Below are positions 31,282-39,514 of a stretch of DNA of 49,716 nucleotides, piece after piece. Position 1 is the stretch's first letter. Every line of letters starts with the position of its first letter. The DNA comes from DASVCN01 sp040905665 (GTDB lineage Bacteria; Deinococcota; Deinococci; Deinococcales; Trueperaceae): the NCBI GenBank assembly GCA_040905665.1, contig JBBDRD010000011.1, positions 1 through 49,716 of the forward strand. Direction: 5' to 3'. The notes below the pieces were generated by a model. It was not told where the DNA came from, searched no databases, and saw nothing but the letters and a program-made list of their open reading frames with translations. The position numbers were made by a program, and so were the translations under genes.

Positions 31282-33228
31282 ATGACGGACGTGATGCGAC
31301 AGGAAGCCCCCGCTCTCGTTGCGGAAGACTCAACCTTCCGCGCCTACCGAGCTCCCGAAGGGAGCGGCGAGCTAGGTCTCGGCCGCACATTGGTCTCGCT
31401 GCTCGATGAGGCGGTGGAGCGCAACCCGAATCCAAGAGCGTTCAACCAGCTCCGCAATGGTCAATGGCAGTCGATGTCGACGGTTGAATTCAGATCGAAG
31501 TCGGAACTGATGGGCCTGGGGCTGGCCGATACCGGCATGTCAAAAGGCGACCGGATCGCCTTCTTCGCTCTAAACGATATCTCCTTTTCACTGCCCGACA
31601 TGGCGTGTCTGCTGGCCGGGCTGGTCACGGTTCCGATCTATCTCACTCACGCCCCCGCCAACATCGGCCACATACTGCGCGAGAGTGAAGTTCGTTCCGT
31701 CATCGTCACCAACGAGGAGTTGCTCCGGCAGGTAGCGCCGCAACTTGCGGGTACTTCCGTGACAATGGCGGTGGTGATGGAGGGTGAGGTTTCGACGGAA
31801 GCCGTACCGGCAGGGGTGGAATGCCTTGAGGCCGAGGAACTCATGCGTCGTGGACGCGAGATTTCGGCTCTCGACAGGGAAGCGGCGAAAGAACTCCGAG
31901 CCCAGATTACCGCTAACGACCTGGCGACGATCATCTATACCTCGGGCACAACCGGCGTGCCCAAGGGTGTGATGCTGAGCCACCAGAACATCTCCTCCAA
32001 CGCTATCGGCGCTTTTACCGGATTGAAGGGCTACAGGCGCGGGCCCGACGAGACCGTCCTCTCGTTCCTGCCGCTAACGCACATTTTCGCCAGAATGCTG
32101 CAGTACGGCTGCATGTGGTACGGGAACACCGTCTACTACAGCGACGCCGACAGCCTGCGCGAGCACTTCAAGGAAGTGCGGCCCACGCTCATGGCTACCG
32201 TGCCGCGGGTACTCGAACGGGCGTATGAACGAATCATGGACGCCGGGCGTGAGCTCGAAGGGTTCAAGCATCGAATCTTCGACTGGTCGTTGGGGCTGGC
32301 GCAACGTTACCGGATAGAACGAACCCCGCACGGTATGGAGGCAGTGCAGCTGCGGCTTGCCGACAAACTGGTTCTGTCCAAATGGCGCGACGCACTGGGT
32401 GGCCGGATGAACTATGTGATCGTAGGCGCGGCCGCGCTGCGTCCCGAGCTGGTGAATCTCTTTGGCGCAGCAGGCATACAGGTCTTGCAGGGCTACGGTC
32501 TCACCGAAACGAGCCCGGTGATCAGCTTCAATCGGCCCGATGACAACAGAGCGGGAACCGTCGGTCCGCCCATAGCCGGGGTAGAGGTCGCTGTGGGCGA
32601 CGAGGGCGAAATCCTTACACGTGGTCCACACGTGATGCTGGGTTACTACAAGCGGGAGGACGCCACGGCGGAAACGATCAAGGACGGATGGTTGCATACC
32701 GGCGACTTGGGGACGATCGACGAGGACGGCTTCATCACCCTCACTGGGCGGATAAAGAATCTGTTCAAGCTGTCCACCGGCAAGTACGTAATGCCGCAGC
32801 CGGTCGAGCAGCAACTCGAGGCCGAGCCTCTCATCGAGCATGCACTCGTCGTGGGCGAAGGAGAGAAGTACTGCGCTGCACTACTTTTCCTGAGTGCCGA
32901 GGCCCTCTCCGGATTCGCTTCCTCTCGTGGCTTGCCCGCCGACCCGGCGGCCCTGCTGGAACATGAAGAAGTGCAAGACCGTATTCGTGCAGCGGTGGTG
33001 CGAGCCAATGGCGAGCTACCTAACTGGTCGTGCGTCAAGCGCGCGGTATTGGCGCTGGCCGAGATCACGATCGAAAATGGCCGGCTCACACCAACTCTCA
33101 AACTGAGGCGCGAGCCGGTAATGGAGGCCTACCGCCCGGCCGTCGAAAGGCTCTACCGGGCCAAGGGCGAGGAGCTTGACGGAGCGCTAACGGGTACAGC
33201 CGTGGTGATCGAAGTGGGGCCGGCATAG
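31282..33228 (+). CDS. Long-chain acyl-CoA synthetase (AMP-forming)
   Basis: 648 aa. It activates fatty acids to acyl-CoA through an acyl-adenylate. The AMP-binding P-loop IIYTSGTTGVPKGVMLSH, the motif GYGLTETSPV, and GWLHTGDLGTIDEDGF with ITGRIK-like LTGRIKNLFKLSTGKYVMP are all present in order. Length and the FKLSTGKYV segment fit the FadD15/bacterial long-chain group with the C-terminal lid domain. No signal peptide. The ATG at 31282 is preceded by AGGGG at 8 nt; a GTG at 31273 is possible. Neighbouring genes give no pathway context. Confidence 0.92.
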   Translation: MTDVMRQEAPALVAEDSTFRAYRAPEGSGELGLGRTLVSLLDEAVERNPNPRAFNQLRNGQWQSMSTVEFRSKSELMGLGLADTGMSKGDRIAFFALNDISFSLPDMACLLAGLVTVPIYLTHAPANIGHILRESEVRSVIVTNEELLRQVAPQLAGTSVTMAVVMEGEVSTEAVPAGVECLEAEELMRRGREISALDREAAKELRAQITANDLATIIYTSGTTGVPKGVMLSHQNISSNAIGAFTGLKGYRRGPDETVLSFLPLTHIFARMLQYGCMWYGNTVYYSDADSLREHFKEVRPTLMATVPRVLERAYERIMDAGRELEGFKHRIFDWSLGLAQRYRIERTPHGMEAVQLRLADKLVLSKWRDALGGRMNYVIVGAAALRPELVNLFGAAGIQVLQGYGLTETSPVISFNRPDDNRAGTVGPPIAGVEVAVGDEGEILTRGPHVMLGYYKREDATAETIKDGWLHTGDLGTIDEDGFITLTGRIKNLFKLSTGKYVMPQPVEQQLEAEPLIEHALVVGEGEKYCAALLFLSAEALSGFASSRGLPADPAALLEHEEVQDRIRAAVVRANGELPNWSCVKRAVLALAEITIENGRLTPTLKLRREPVMEAYRPAVERLYRAKGEELDGALTGTAVVIEVGPA

Positions 33229-33548
33229 AGCCACGATTTTAGGGAATACCGGCCACCGGCCGCAGGGAAATTTCGAGAAGCCCGAGAGTGGCGCCGCAGA
33301 CAGTGCCATCAGGGTTTCTTGGGCTCAGGCACTGGCAGTTGCGGTAAGTGGTCCTAGTACAAACGTGGATTGGACCATTGTCGCTCGGACCGTTTGCGAA
33401 CAGGGTGAACTCCATAAGCACGGACCTGGCGGCCGGTGACGTCGCACTCCTTGAGCCGCAGGTAGACCGTTAACGGGAATCGGTAAGCGGTGTCGTGGGT
33501 GCCGGCCGGCGAAAGAGCACTAGCAGTACCGAGCAGGGGGTTGTTGGA
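33229..33548. other. Intergenic region before the PQQ/cytochrome cluster
   Basis: 320 bp. The only frame of interest is 33239-33415 on the minus strand (58 aa, four cysteines, from an ATG without ribosome binding site); I do not recognise it and doubt it is a gene. No clear terminator for the acyl-CoA synthetase or consensus promoter for the cytochrome gene was found. Confidence 0.4.
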
Positions 33549-35831
33549 ATGAGACGAGCGATAGTTGTGGGAATAGTCGCGGTACTTCTGGGCGTGGCTC
33601 TCGTTCAGGAGAGTCAGGGCGCGGGGGCGTCGCTCGAAGTCAGTACCGATCCGCCGGAATCACTTGTAAACATTACAGGTCCCAAGGGCTTCATGTCGAT
33701 GCTCGACGTGTCGGGATCGGAGACCCTCACCGGACTGCCCGCCGGACGCTATCTGCTGGTCGCCACGGCAGACGGTCACGCTGTAGCGCGGGCAGAGGTA
33801 GAACTTGGAGAGGGCGACAGCGAGACAGTATCGCTGCAGTTGGAACCACTGGATGGTGGAGAGCGGGCCAACCAGCCGGCCGCTCAGTCAGCCGAGGGGT
33901 CAGCCGAGGGTCAGACACAGCAGGATGGCCAGCAGCAGGATGGTGTCGCCGGGGGCGGTCAGGCACAGGGCGCCGAGGACGGCGAACAGGTTTATCAACA
34001 GCAGTGCGCGCAGTGTCACGGTCAAGAGGGTGAAGGTGGCACCGGACCCGCGCTCGCCGGCAATGAGAATCTACAGGATGCGCAGACGGTAGTCGGTCAG
34101 ATCCTGCAGGGCGGCGGCGGCATGCCGGCTTTCGCGGGTCAGTTGTCGGATGAGGAGGTCGCGGCTGTCGCAACCCACGAGATGAACAGCTGGGGCAACG
34201 ATTTCGGTGAGGTGACGCCCGATGACGTTGCTCAACAGGTCAATGGTGGGCAGGGCAATGGTGGCCAGGGCAATGGTGGCCAGGCGCAGGACGGCGGCCA
34301 GGAGGACGAGCAAAGCGACCAAGAGGCGCAGCAGGGTGAACAGCGAGATGGCCAGCCGCAGGATCAGCCACAAGCAGACGTTCAGGTCGACCAGGATGGC
34401 CAGATGGCTAGGGTAGAGATCGAGATTCCCGCCGGCACTCCAGTTACGCTCAACTTGCAGCTCGAGATCGCTGGGGCCCAGGACGAGATGGGGGCGATGG
34501 GCGAGCAGCCCGATGGAGGACAGGGTCAGCCCGAGGGTGATGGCCAGGCCCAGGACCAGCAGGCCCAGGACCAACAACAAAGTGGTCAGCAGGCCCAACA
34601 GCAGAACGGCGAGCAGGACCAGGAGGCGGGCGGCCAGGACCAGCAGCAAGTCGGCCAGCAACAAGCCCAGGACGACGTGCAGCAAGGAGTCCTGCAGATC
34701 AAGTGGGTCGAGCCGGCCGGGGCGACGGTAACGGTTACTGGACCTGATGGATATTCAGAGCAACTGCAGGTGATTGGAGGAGAGGTCCTGGGGGGATTGA
34801 CACCGGGAACCTATACCATCACGGGCACGCTGGCTGGTTACGAGAGCGCGGGCGAAGAGGTAGAGGTCGAGGCGCAGGAGACGGCCGAGGTTTCACTGAC
34901 GTTGCAACAGCAACCCGGCCAGCAGCAGCCTGAGCTTGGCGAGCCCAACGGGCAGCAGGCTCAGGAAGGTCAGCAACAGCAGCAGGATAGCGAGCAGACC
35001 CAGCAGCAAGATGGCGAGCAGCAAGAGGGCGAGCAGCAAGAGGGGGCGGCGGACGGTGCTCAGGCGCAGCAAGGCGAGCAGATCTACAGCCGGCAGTGCG
35101 CGCAGTGCCATGGCCAGGAGGGCGAAGGCGGCACGGGCCCGGCGTTGGCGGGTAACCAGGCCATGCAGGATGCTCAAGCGGTTGTTACCCAGATCCTTGA
35201 GGGCGGCGCCGGCATGCCGGCTTTCGGTAATCAATTGTCAGACGAGGAAGTTGCTGCCGTCGCGACTCATGAGATGAACAGTTGGGGCAACGAGTTTGGT
35301 GAGGTGACGCCCGACGATGTAGCGCAACAGCGTGATGGCGGGCAGGCGCAGGACGGTGGGCAGGAGGGCCAGCAGCAGGAGGGCCAGCAGGCACAGCAGG
35401 ACCAGCAGCAGGCCAACTGGTTCACCTCCCAGCAGGCCCGCAGCGGCATGGAGGAGTATACGAGCCACTGCGCCGTCTGCCACGGCGGTGGCCTCCAGGG
35501 TCGTGCGTCGTATCCACCCGTTGCCGGCGAGGACTTCCTCGGCGTTTGGCAGGGACGTAGCGCCGAAGAGTTGTTCGAATACATCAGCACCGAAATGCCG
35601 CAGGACCGGCCTGGAGCGCTCGGACATCTGACTTACACCAACATCACCGCCTACATTCTCGATCAGAACGGAATAGCGGCAGGAGACACCGAGCTCGAGC
35701 CCGAATCCGGAAGGCTCGCGCAATTCATTCTCCCGGCCCCCGAGGGTGACGGGGGTCAGCAGCAGGAGGGCGACACTCCGGCGCCGGTGGGCCAGGAGAC
35801 CCAGCAGCAACCCGAGCAGGAAGATCAATGA
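33549..35831 (+). CDS. Secreted multidomain cytochrome c (three haem sites) with PEGA-like modules and Gln-rich linkers
   Basis: 760 aa. Signal peptide (AIVVGIVAVLLGVALVQ), then a PEGA-like beta module (about 30-100, ITGPKGFMSML...GLPAGRYLLVATADGHAVA), cytochrome c domain 1 with CAQCH at 153-157, a long Gln/Gly/Asp linker holding a short beta segment, PEGA-like module 2 (GGLTPGTYTITGTLAGYESA), domain 2 with CAQCH at 517-521, and a different domain 3 with CAVCH at 641-645. Likely Met ligands are in GGMPAF (twice) and EMPQDRP. Domains 1 and 2 are nearly identical, showing internal duplication. It should carry electrons in the periplasm for the PQQ dehydrogenase whose start overlaps its stop (ATGA). 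Start chosen at 33549: AGGGGG upstream and a proper signal peptide. Confidence 0.85.
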   Translation: MRRAIVVGIVAVLLGVALVQESQGAGASLEVSTDPPESLVNITGPKGFMSMLDVSGSETLTGLPAGRYLLVATADGHAVARAEVELGEGDSETVSLQLEPLDGGERANQPAAQSAEGSAEGQTQQDGQQQDGVAGGGQAQGAEDGEQVYQQQCAQCHGQEGEGGTGPALAGNENLQDAQTVVGQILQGGGGMPAFAGQLSDEEVAAVATHEMNSWGNDFGEVTPDDVAQQVNGGQGNGGQGNGGQAQDGGQEDEQSDQEAQQGEQRDGQPQDQPQADVQVDQDGQMARVEIEIPAGTPVTLNLQLEIAGAQDEMGAMGEQPDGGQGQPEGDGQAQDQQAQDQQQSGQQAQQQNGEQDQEAGGQDQQQVGQQQAQDDVQQGVLQIKWVEPAGATVTVTGPDGYSEQLQVIGGEVLGGLTPGTYTITGTLAGYESAGEEVEVEAQETAEVSLTLQQQPGQQQPELGEPNGQQAQEGQQQQQDSEQTQQQDGEQQEGEQQEGAADGAQAQQGEQIYSRQCAQCHGQEGEGGTGPALAGNQAMQDAQAVVTQILEGGAGMPAFGNQLSDEEVAAVATHEMNSWGNEFGEVTPDDVAQQRDGGQAQDGGQEGQQQEGQQAQQDQQQANWFTSQQARSGMEEYTSHCAVCHGGGLQGRASYPPVAGEDFLGVWQGRSAEELFEYISTEMPQDRPGALGHLTYTNITAYILDQNGIAAGDTELEPESGRLAQFILPAPEGDGGQQQEGDTPAPVGQETQQQPEQEDQ

Positions 35832-38653
35832 GAGGCCAGGCAGGAACGCCTATGGGGCCGACGGTAAGAAAAGCGGAAGCGGGGTATTGCATGTTCAGGA
35901 GATTGACTTACTGCCTGGGAGTCGTCACGCTCTTTCTCTTCACGTTCTTTCACTTCGGGGCGGCGCAGGGAACAGTCCGTGAACTCGAACTTCCAGGCGA
36001 GAACATCTTTCCGGAAGGCATCGTCCATCAGCAGGAGGATGGGACGCTGTACGTCGGGAGTTCGGTGGACGGCGCCATCTACTGGGGGAACCCGGACTCC
36101 GATGAGCTGACGGTGTTCGTCGAGGGCGAGTCAAGCATCGATGCTGCCTTCGGCATGGCCATCGATGACATGGATCGGCTCTGGGTGGTAGGTGGGCCCA
36201 CCGGAATGATCGGTGTGTTCGACAGCGAGAGCGGCGAAACCCTCGCGACGATGGAGGCGCCGCCGGCCGACAACGGCACCTTCCTCAATGACGTGGTAGC
36301 AGCCCCTGATGGCTACGTCTACATCACCGACTCGGCGCGTCCGGTGCTCTTTAGGGCCCAGGCCTCCGAATCGGAAGTCGGCGAGTTGGAGGGGTGGCTG
36401 GACCTGAGCGACACGCCGATCGACTACGGCGGCGAGGGAGAGGGGCCGCCGGCAACCAATCTCAACGGGATCGTCGTTACCGATGACGGCAACTACCTCA
36501 TCACGGTGGACATGAATGACGGAAAGCTCTACCGCGTCGACTTGCATGACCAGGAGGTCAGCGAAATCGACCTGAACGGCGAATCGGTAATGAACGGCGA
36601 CGGCCTGATCATCGACGGGCAGATGCTGTACGTGGTTCGCTTGACCGAGAACGAGGTCGTCACTGTCGAACTGGCAGACGATTATTCGAGCGGCACGGTA
36701 GAAGCACGCTTCACTGACCCCAGCCTGCAATGGCCGGCGACGGCCGCGCTCATCGATGATCGCCTGTACCTGGTCAATACCCAGTTCAACCGCCAGGAAC
36801 AGGGCGATCCCGAGCTGCCCTTCACCGTTGCGAGCGTGCCGATTTCACTCGTGCAAGGAGGCGCCCAGGGCGCGGGCGAAGAGCAGCAGGCCCGGCAGCA
36901 AGACGCCCAGCAGCAAGACGCCCAGCAGCAAGACGGGCAGGAGCAGGACGAGCAGCAGGCCCAGCAGCGAGACGCCCAGCAGGCAATGGCCGATTACAGC
37001 CCGGTGACCGACGAGCGCCTACGCGACCCCGAAGCAGCCAACTGGCTCATGTGGATGCGTACTTACGATGCGTGGGGCTACTCCCCGCTGGATCAGATCG
37101 ATCGCGACAACGTGGACCAACTCCAACCGGCGTGGACCTTCTCCACGGGCCTGAGCGAGGGGCACGAGGCGCCTCCGATAGTCAACGACGGAGTCATGTT
37201 CGTGAGCACGCCCGAGAACCACGTGATCGCATTGGAGGCCGCCACCGGTGACATGCTGTGGCGCTACGAGCGCGATCTGCCCCACGATCTCTTCCAGCTC
37301 CACCCCACCAACCGTGGCGTAGCACTCTACGACGACATGGTTTATCTGGCGACGCTGGACGCCTATCTGGTGGCGCTCGACGCGCGCAACGGCGAGGTGG
37401 TGTGGGAGGTGGGCGTCGAGGATTACCGGGATGCCTACTACATGACACTGGCGCCGCTGGTCGCCAATGGCAAGGTGATGGTCGGAGTCTCCGGCGGAGA
37501 GCTGGGGGTTCGCGGCTTCGTGCAGGCCTTCGACGCCGCGACCGGTGATTCGGTGTGGAAAAGCTACACGGTGCCGGCGCCTGGAGAGCCGGGCAACGAC
37601 ACCTGGCCTGGCAACACCTGGGAACATGGAGGAGCTCCCGTCTGGGTGACCGGCTCCTACGACCCGGAACTCAACATCAGCTACTGGGGCACCGGTAACG
37701 CTTCTCCTTGGACGGGTGACGCGCGGCCCGGGGACAACCTGTACAGCACATCGGTGGTAGCTCTGGACGTAGAAACCGGTGAGTTGACGGCGCATTACCA
37801 GTACCACTGGAACGGCTCGTGGGATTGGGATGAGGTAGCCACCCCACTGCTTATCGACTTCGAACGAAATGGCGAGACGGTTCGCGGGCTAATGCACGCG
37901 GCGCGCGATGGCTACCTCTGGTGGCTCGAGCGAAGCGCCGACGAGATCTCCTTCGTCGAGGGCAAACCGTACGTGGAACAGAACGTCTTCGTAAGCCTCG
38001 ACCCCGAGACCGGCCGGCCAGAGTACGACGAGGAGCGCAAGCCCGCCATCGATCAGCAGGCGGACTTCTGTCCCTCCTTGTGGGGCGGCAAGGACTGGCC
38101 GCCGGCTTCCTACAATCCCGAGACCCGCCTCATCTACATCCCGGCGAACGAGAACGCCTGCAGCAGGATGACGGGTATCGAGGAGGAGTACGTTGAGGGC
38201 CAAACCTACTTCGGCGCCAGCAGCGAGTTCTACATTCGCGAGGGAGCGGACCACATAGGCGAGCTCCAGGCCTGGAACGTCGATACCGGCGAAGAGGTTT
38301 GGGTACACGAGTTCGAGGACTCGCATACCTGGGGTCCGGTGATGAGCACGGCCGGCGGACTGGTTTTCACCGGTGGCACGAATGATCGCTACTTTCGGGC
38401 ATTCGATGCCGAGACCGGCGAGATGCTCTGGCAGCATCGCACCAACTCCGGCGTCAACGCCGTGCCGGTCTCGTTCGAGGTCGACGGGGTCCAGTACATA
38501 GCGGTGCAGTCGGGATGGGGTGTCGACGCGGTACGGTTCCAGCAATCGGTGGCGGCCGATCAGGGGGGCCAGTGGGAAATGACGGTGCCACAGGGTGGCG
38601 TTATTTGGGTCTTCGCCCTCGAGGGTTCCGAGGATTCGCAGTCGGAACCTTGA
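35828..38653 (+). CDS. PQQ-dependent alcohol dehydrogenase fused to an N-terminal SMP-30-like beta-propeller
   Basis: 941 aa. A signal peptide (VVTLFLFTFFHFGAAQ) is followed by an SMP-30/strictosidine-synthase-like propeller (about 50-350, PEGIVHQQEDGTLYVGS, NGIVVTDDGNYLI), a QQDAQQQDG linker, and an eight-bladed quinoprotein domain (about 390-930). The latter shows repeated W-docking motifs (ALEAATGDMLWRYE, FDAETGEMLWQHR) and the family segment RPGDNLYSTSVVALDVETGEL. The active-site motif is WDWD with D666 as probable base and D668 in the extra-acid position typical of lanthanide-dependent enzymes. The vicinal Cys-Cys of methanol dehydrogenases is replaced by QL before HPTNRGVALY. Start: ATG 35828 overlapping the cytochrome stop; ATG 35891, nearer the signal peptide, is an alternative. 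Substrate unknown. Confidence 0.87.
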   Translation: MRGQAGTPMGPTVRKAEAGYCMFRRLTYCLGVVTLFLFTFFHFGAAQGTVRELELPGENIFPEGIVHQQEDGTLYVGSSVDGAIYWGNPDSDELTVFVEGESSIDAAFGMAIDDMDRLWVVGGPTGMIGVFDSESGETLATMEAPPADNGTFLNDVVAAPDGYVYITDSARPVLFRAQASESEVGELEGWLDLSDTPIDYGGEGEGPPATNLNGIVVTDDGNYLITVDMNDGKLYRVDLHDQEVSEIDLNGESVMNGDGLIIDGQMLYVVRLTENEVVTVELADDYSSGTVEARFTDPSLQWPATAALIDDRLYLVNTQFNRQEQGDPELPFTVASVPISLVQGGAQGAGEEQQARQQDAQQQDAQQQDGQEQDEQQAQQRDAQQAMADYSPVTDERLRDPEAANWLMWMRTYDAWGYSPLDQIDRDNVDQLQPAWTFSTGLSEGHEAPPIVNDGVMFVSTPENHVIALEAATGDMLWRYERDLPHDLFQLHPTNRGVALYDDMVYLATLDAYLVALDARNGEVVWEVGVEDYRDAYYMTLAPLVANGKVMVGVSGGELGVRGFVQAFDAATGDSVWKSYTVPAPGEPGNDTWPGNTWEHGGAPVWVTGSYDPELNISYWGTGNASPWTGDARPGDNLYSTSVVALDVETGELTAHYQYHWNGSWDWDEVATPLLIDFERNGETVRGLMHAARDGYLWWLERSADEISFVEGKPYVEQNVFVSLDPETGRPEYDEERKPAIDQQADFCPSLWGGKDWPPASYNPETRLIYIPANENACSRMTGIEEEYVEGQTYFGASSEFYIREGADHIGELQAWNVDTGEEVWVHEFEDSHTWGPVMSTAGGLVFTGGTNDRYFRAFDAETGEMLWQHRTNSGVNAVPVSFEVDGVQYIAVQSGWGVDAVRFQQSVAADQGGQWEMTVPQGGVIWVFALEGSEDSQSEP

Positions 38654-39497
38654 GGAGGAGATCGTAACGCCATCGTTCCCAAGGTCGACGGCCCGAATCC
38701 TTCTGCTCGCGTGGCTGTTGCTACTTGCGGCGGTCGGGCAGGCGCAGGAGTGGGATCTGCGGATTTGCGCTCAGCCAAGTAGCCTGCCCTACTCGAACCG
38801 TGAAGGTGAGGGCTTCGAGAACCGCATCGCGGAGGTCGTTGCCCATGAAATCGGAGCGAAGCCGGTGTATGTCTGGCTGCCGCGACCGGACAATCGCGCG
38901 CGGGATGTGCTAATGCGTCAAGGGGCATGCGATCTGGTGATGGGGATAAACGACGGCCACCCGGAATTTCTCACCACCCTGGCGTACTACCGAAGCAGCT
39001 ACGTCTTCGTCTATAGGCGCGACAGCCCATTCGAGATCGAATCGTTGGACGACCCCTTGCTTCGCGAGTTGCGGATCGGAGTGCAGGTAGGGGGCCGAGG
39101 CGTAAGCGCGCCCACCCTCGCACTTGCCAACCGCGACCTGCTGGACCGGCAGGTGGGGTTCGCACCCGACCACCGCGAACCTGAGTACCTGTCGCACCTT
39201 ATCAGCGCCGTAGCCCAGGGGGAGGTGGACGTGGCGATCGTCTGGGGTCCGGTCGCCGGCTACTTCGCCGCCAGTCAACCGGTTCCCCTCGAGATAGTTC
39301 CGGTGACCCCACAGATCGATCAACCGTTCGTACCGATGTTCTCCTCGATTGCGATAGGCGTGAGGCCCGGAGATGACGCGCTGCGGGACAGGATCAATGT
39401 GGCCCTGGCCGAGAGGTGGGAGGAGATCCGGAGCATCCTTGGTGAGTACCACACGCCGCTCCTGCAGCTGCCAACTCCCATGCTGGGAGGGCTGTAA
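38595..39497 (+). CDS. MoxJ/XoxJ-like periplasmic binding protein of the PQQ dehydrogenase cluster
   Basis: 300 aa as drawn. After a signal peptide (ILLLAWLLLLAAVGQAQ) the mature part is a type 2 periplasmic-binding fold: LRICAQPSSLPYSNREGEGFENRIAE, CDLVMGINDGHPEFLTT, then EVDVAIVWGPVAGYFA. This matches quinoprotein-dehydrogenase-associated binding proteins (MoxJ/XoxJ), thought to help mature or activate the enzyme. The start is a puzzle. The first usual start codon is a GTG at 38595, 59 bp inside the previous gene with a poor ribosome binding site. A perfect GAGGAGGAG lies at 38652-38660, directly at the dehydrogenase stop, but only ATC, GTA and ACG follow it in frame. Confidence 0.82.
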   Translation: MALFGSSPSRVPRIRSRNLEEEIVTPSFPRSTARILLLAWLLLLAAVGQAQEWDLRICAQPSSLPYSNREGEGFENRIAEVVAHEIGAKPVYVWLPRPDNRARDVLMRQGACDLVMGINDGHPEFLTTLAYYRSSYVFVYRRDSPFEIESLDDPLLRELRIGVQVGGRGVSAPTLALANRDLLDRQVGFAPDHREPEYLSHLISAVAQGEVDVAIVWGPVAGYFAASQPVPLEIVPVTPQIDQPFVPMFSSIAIGVRPGDDALRDRINVALAERWEEIRSILGEYHTPLLQLPTPMLGGL

Positions 39498-39514
39498 TCC
39501 TGCCCGATCGGCGT

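Noticed and set aside
33239..33415. 58-aa minus-strand frame with four cysteines
   Set aside because: No ribosome binding site or -10 at leaderless distance, no known family; kept only as a note in the intergenic entry.
34000..35400. Assembly artefact explaining the Gln-rich repeats
   Set aside because: The frame stays open through all linkers and the two cytochrome copies differ at scattered bases, so a simple duplication error is unlikely, though not excluded.
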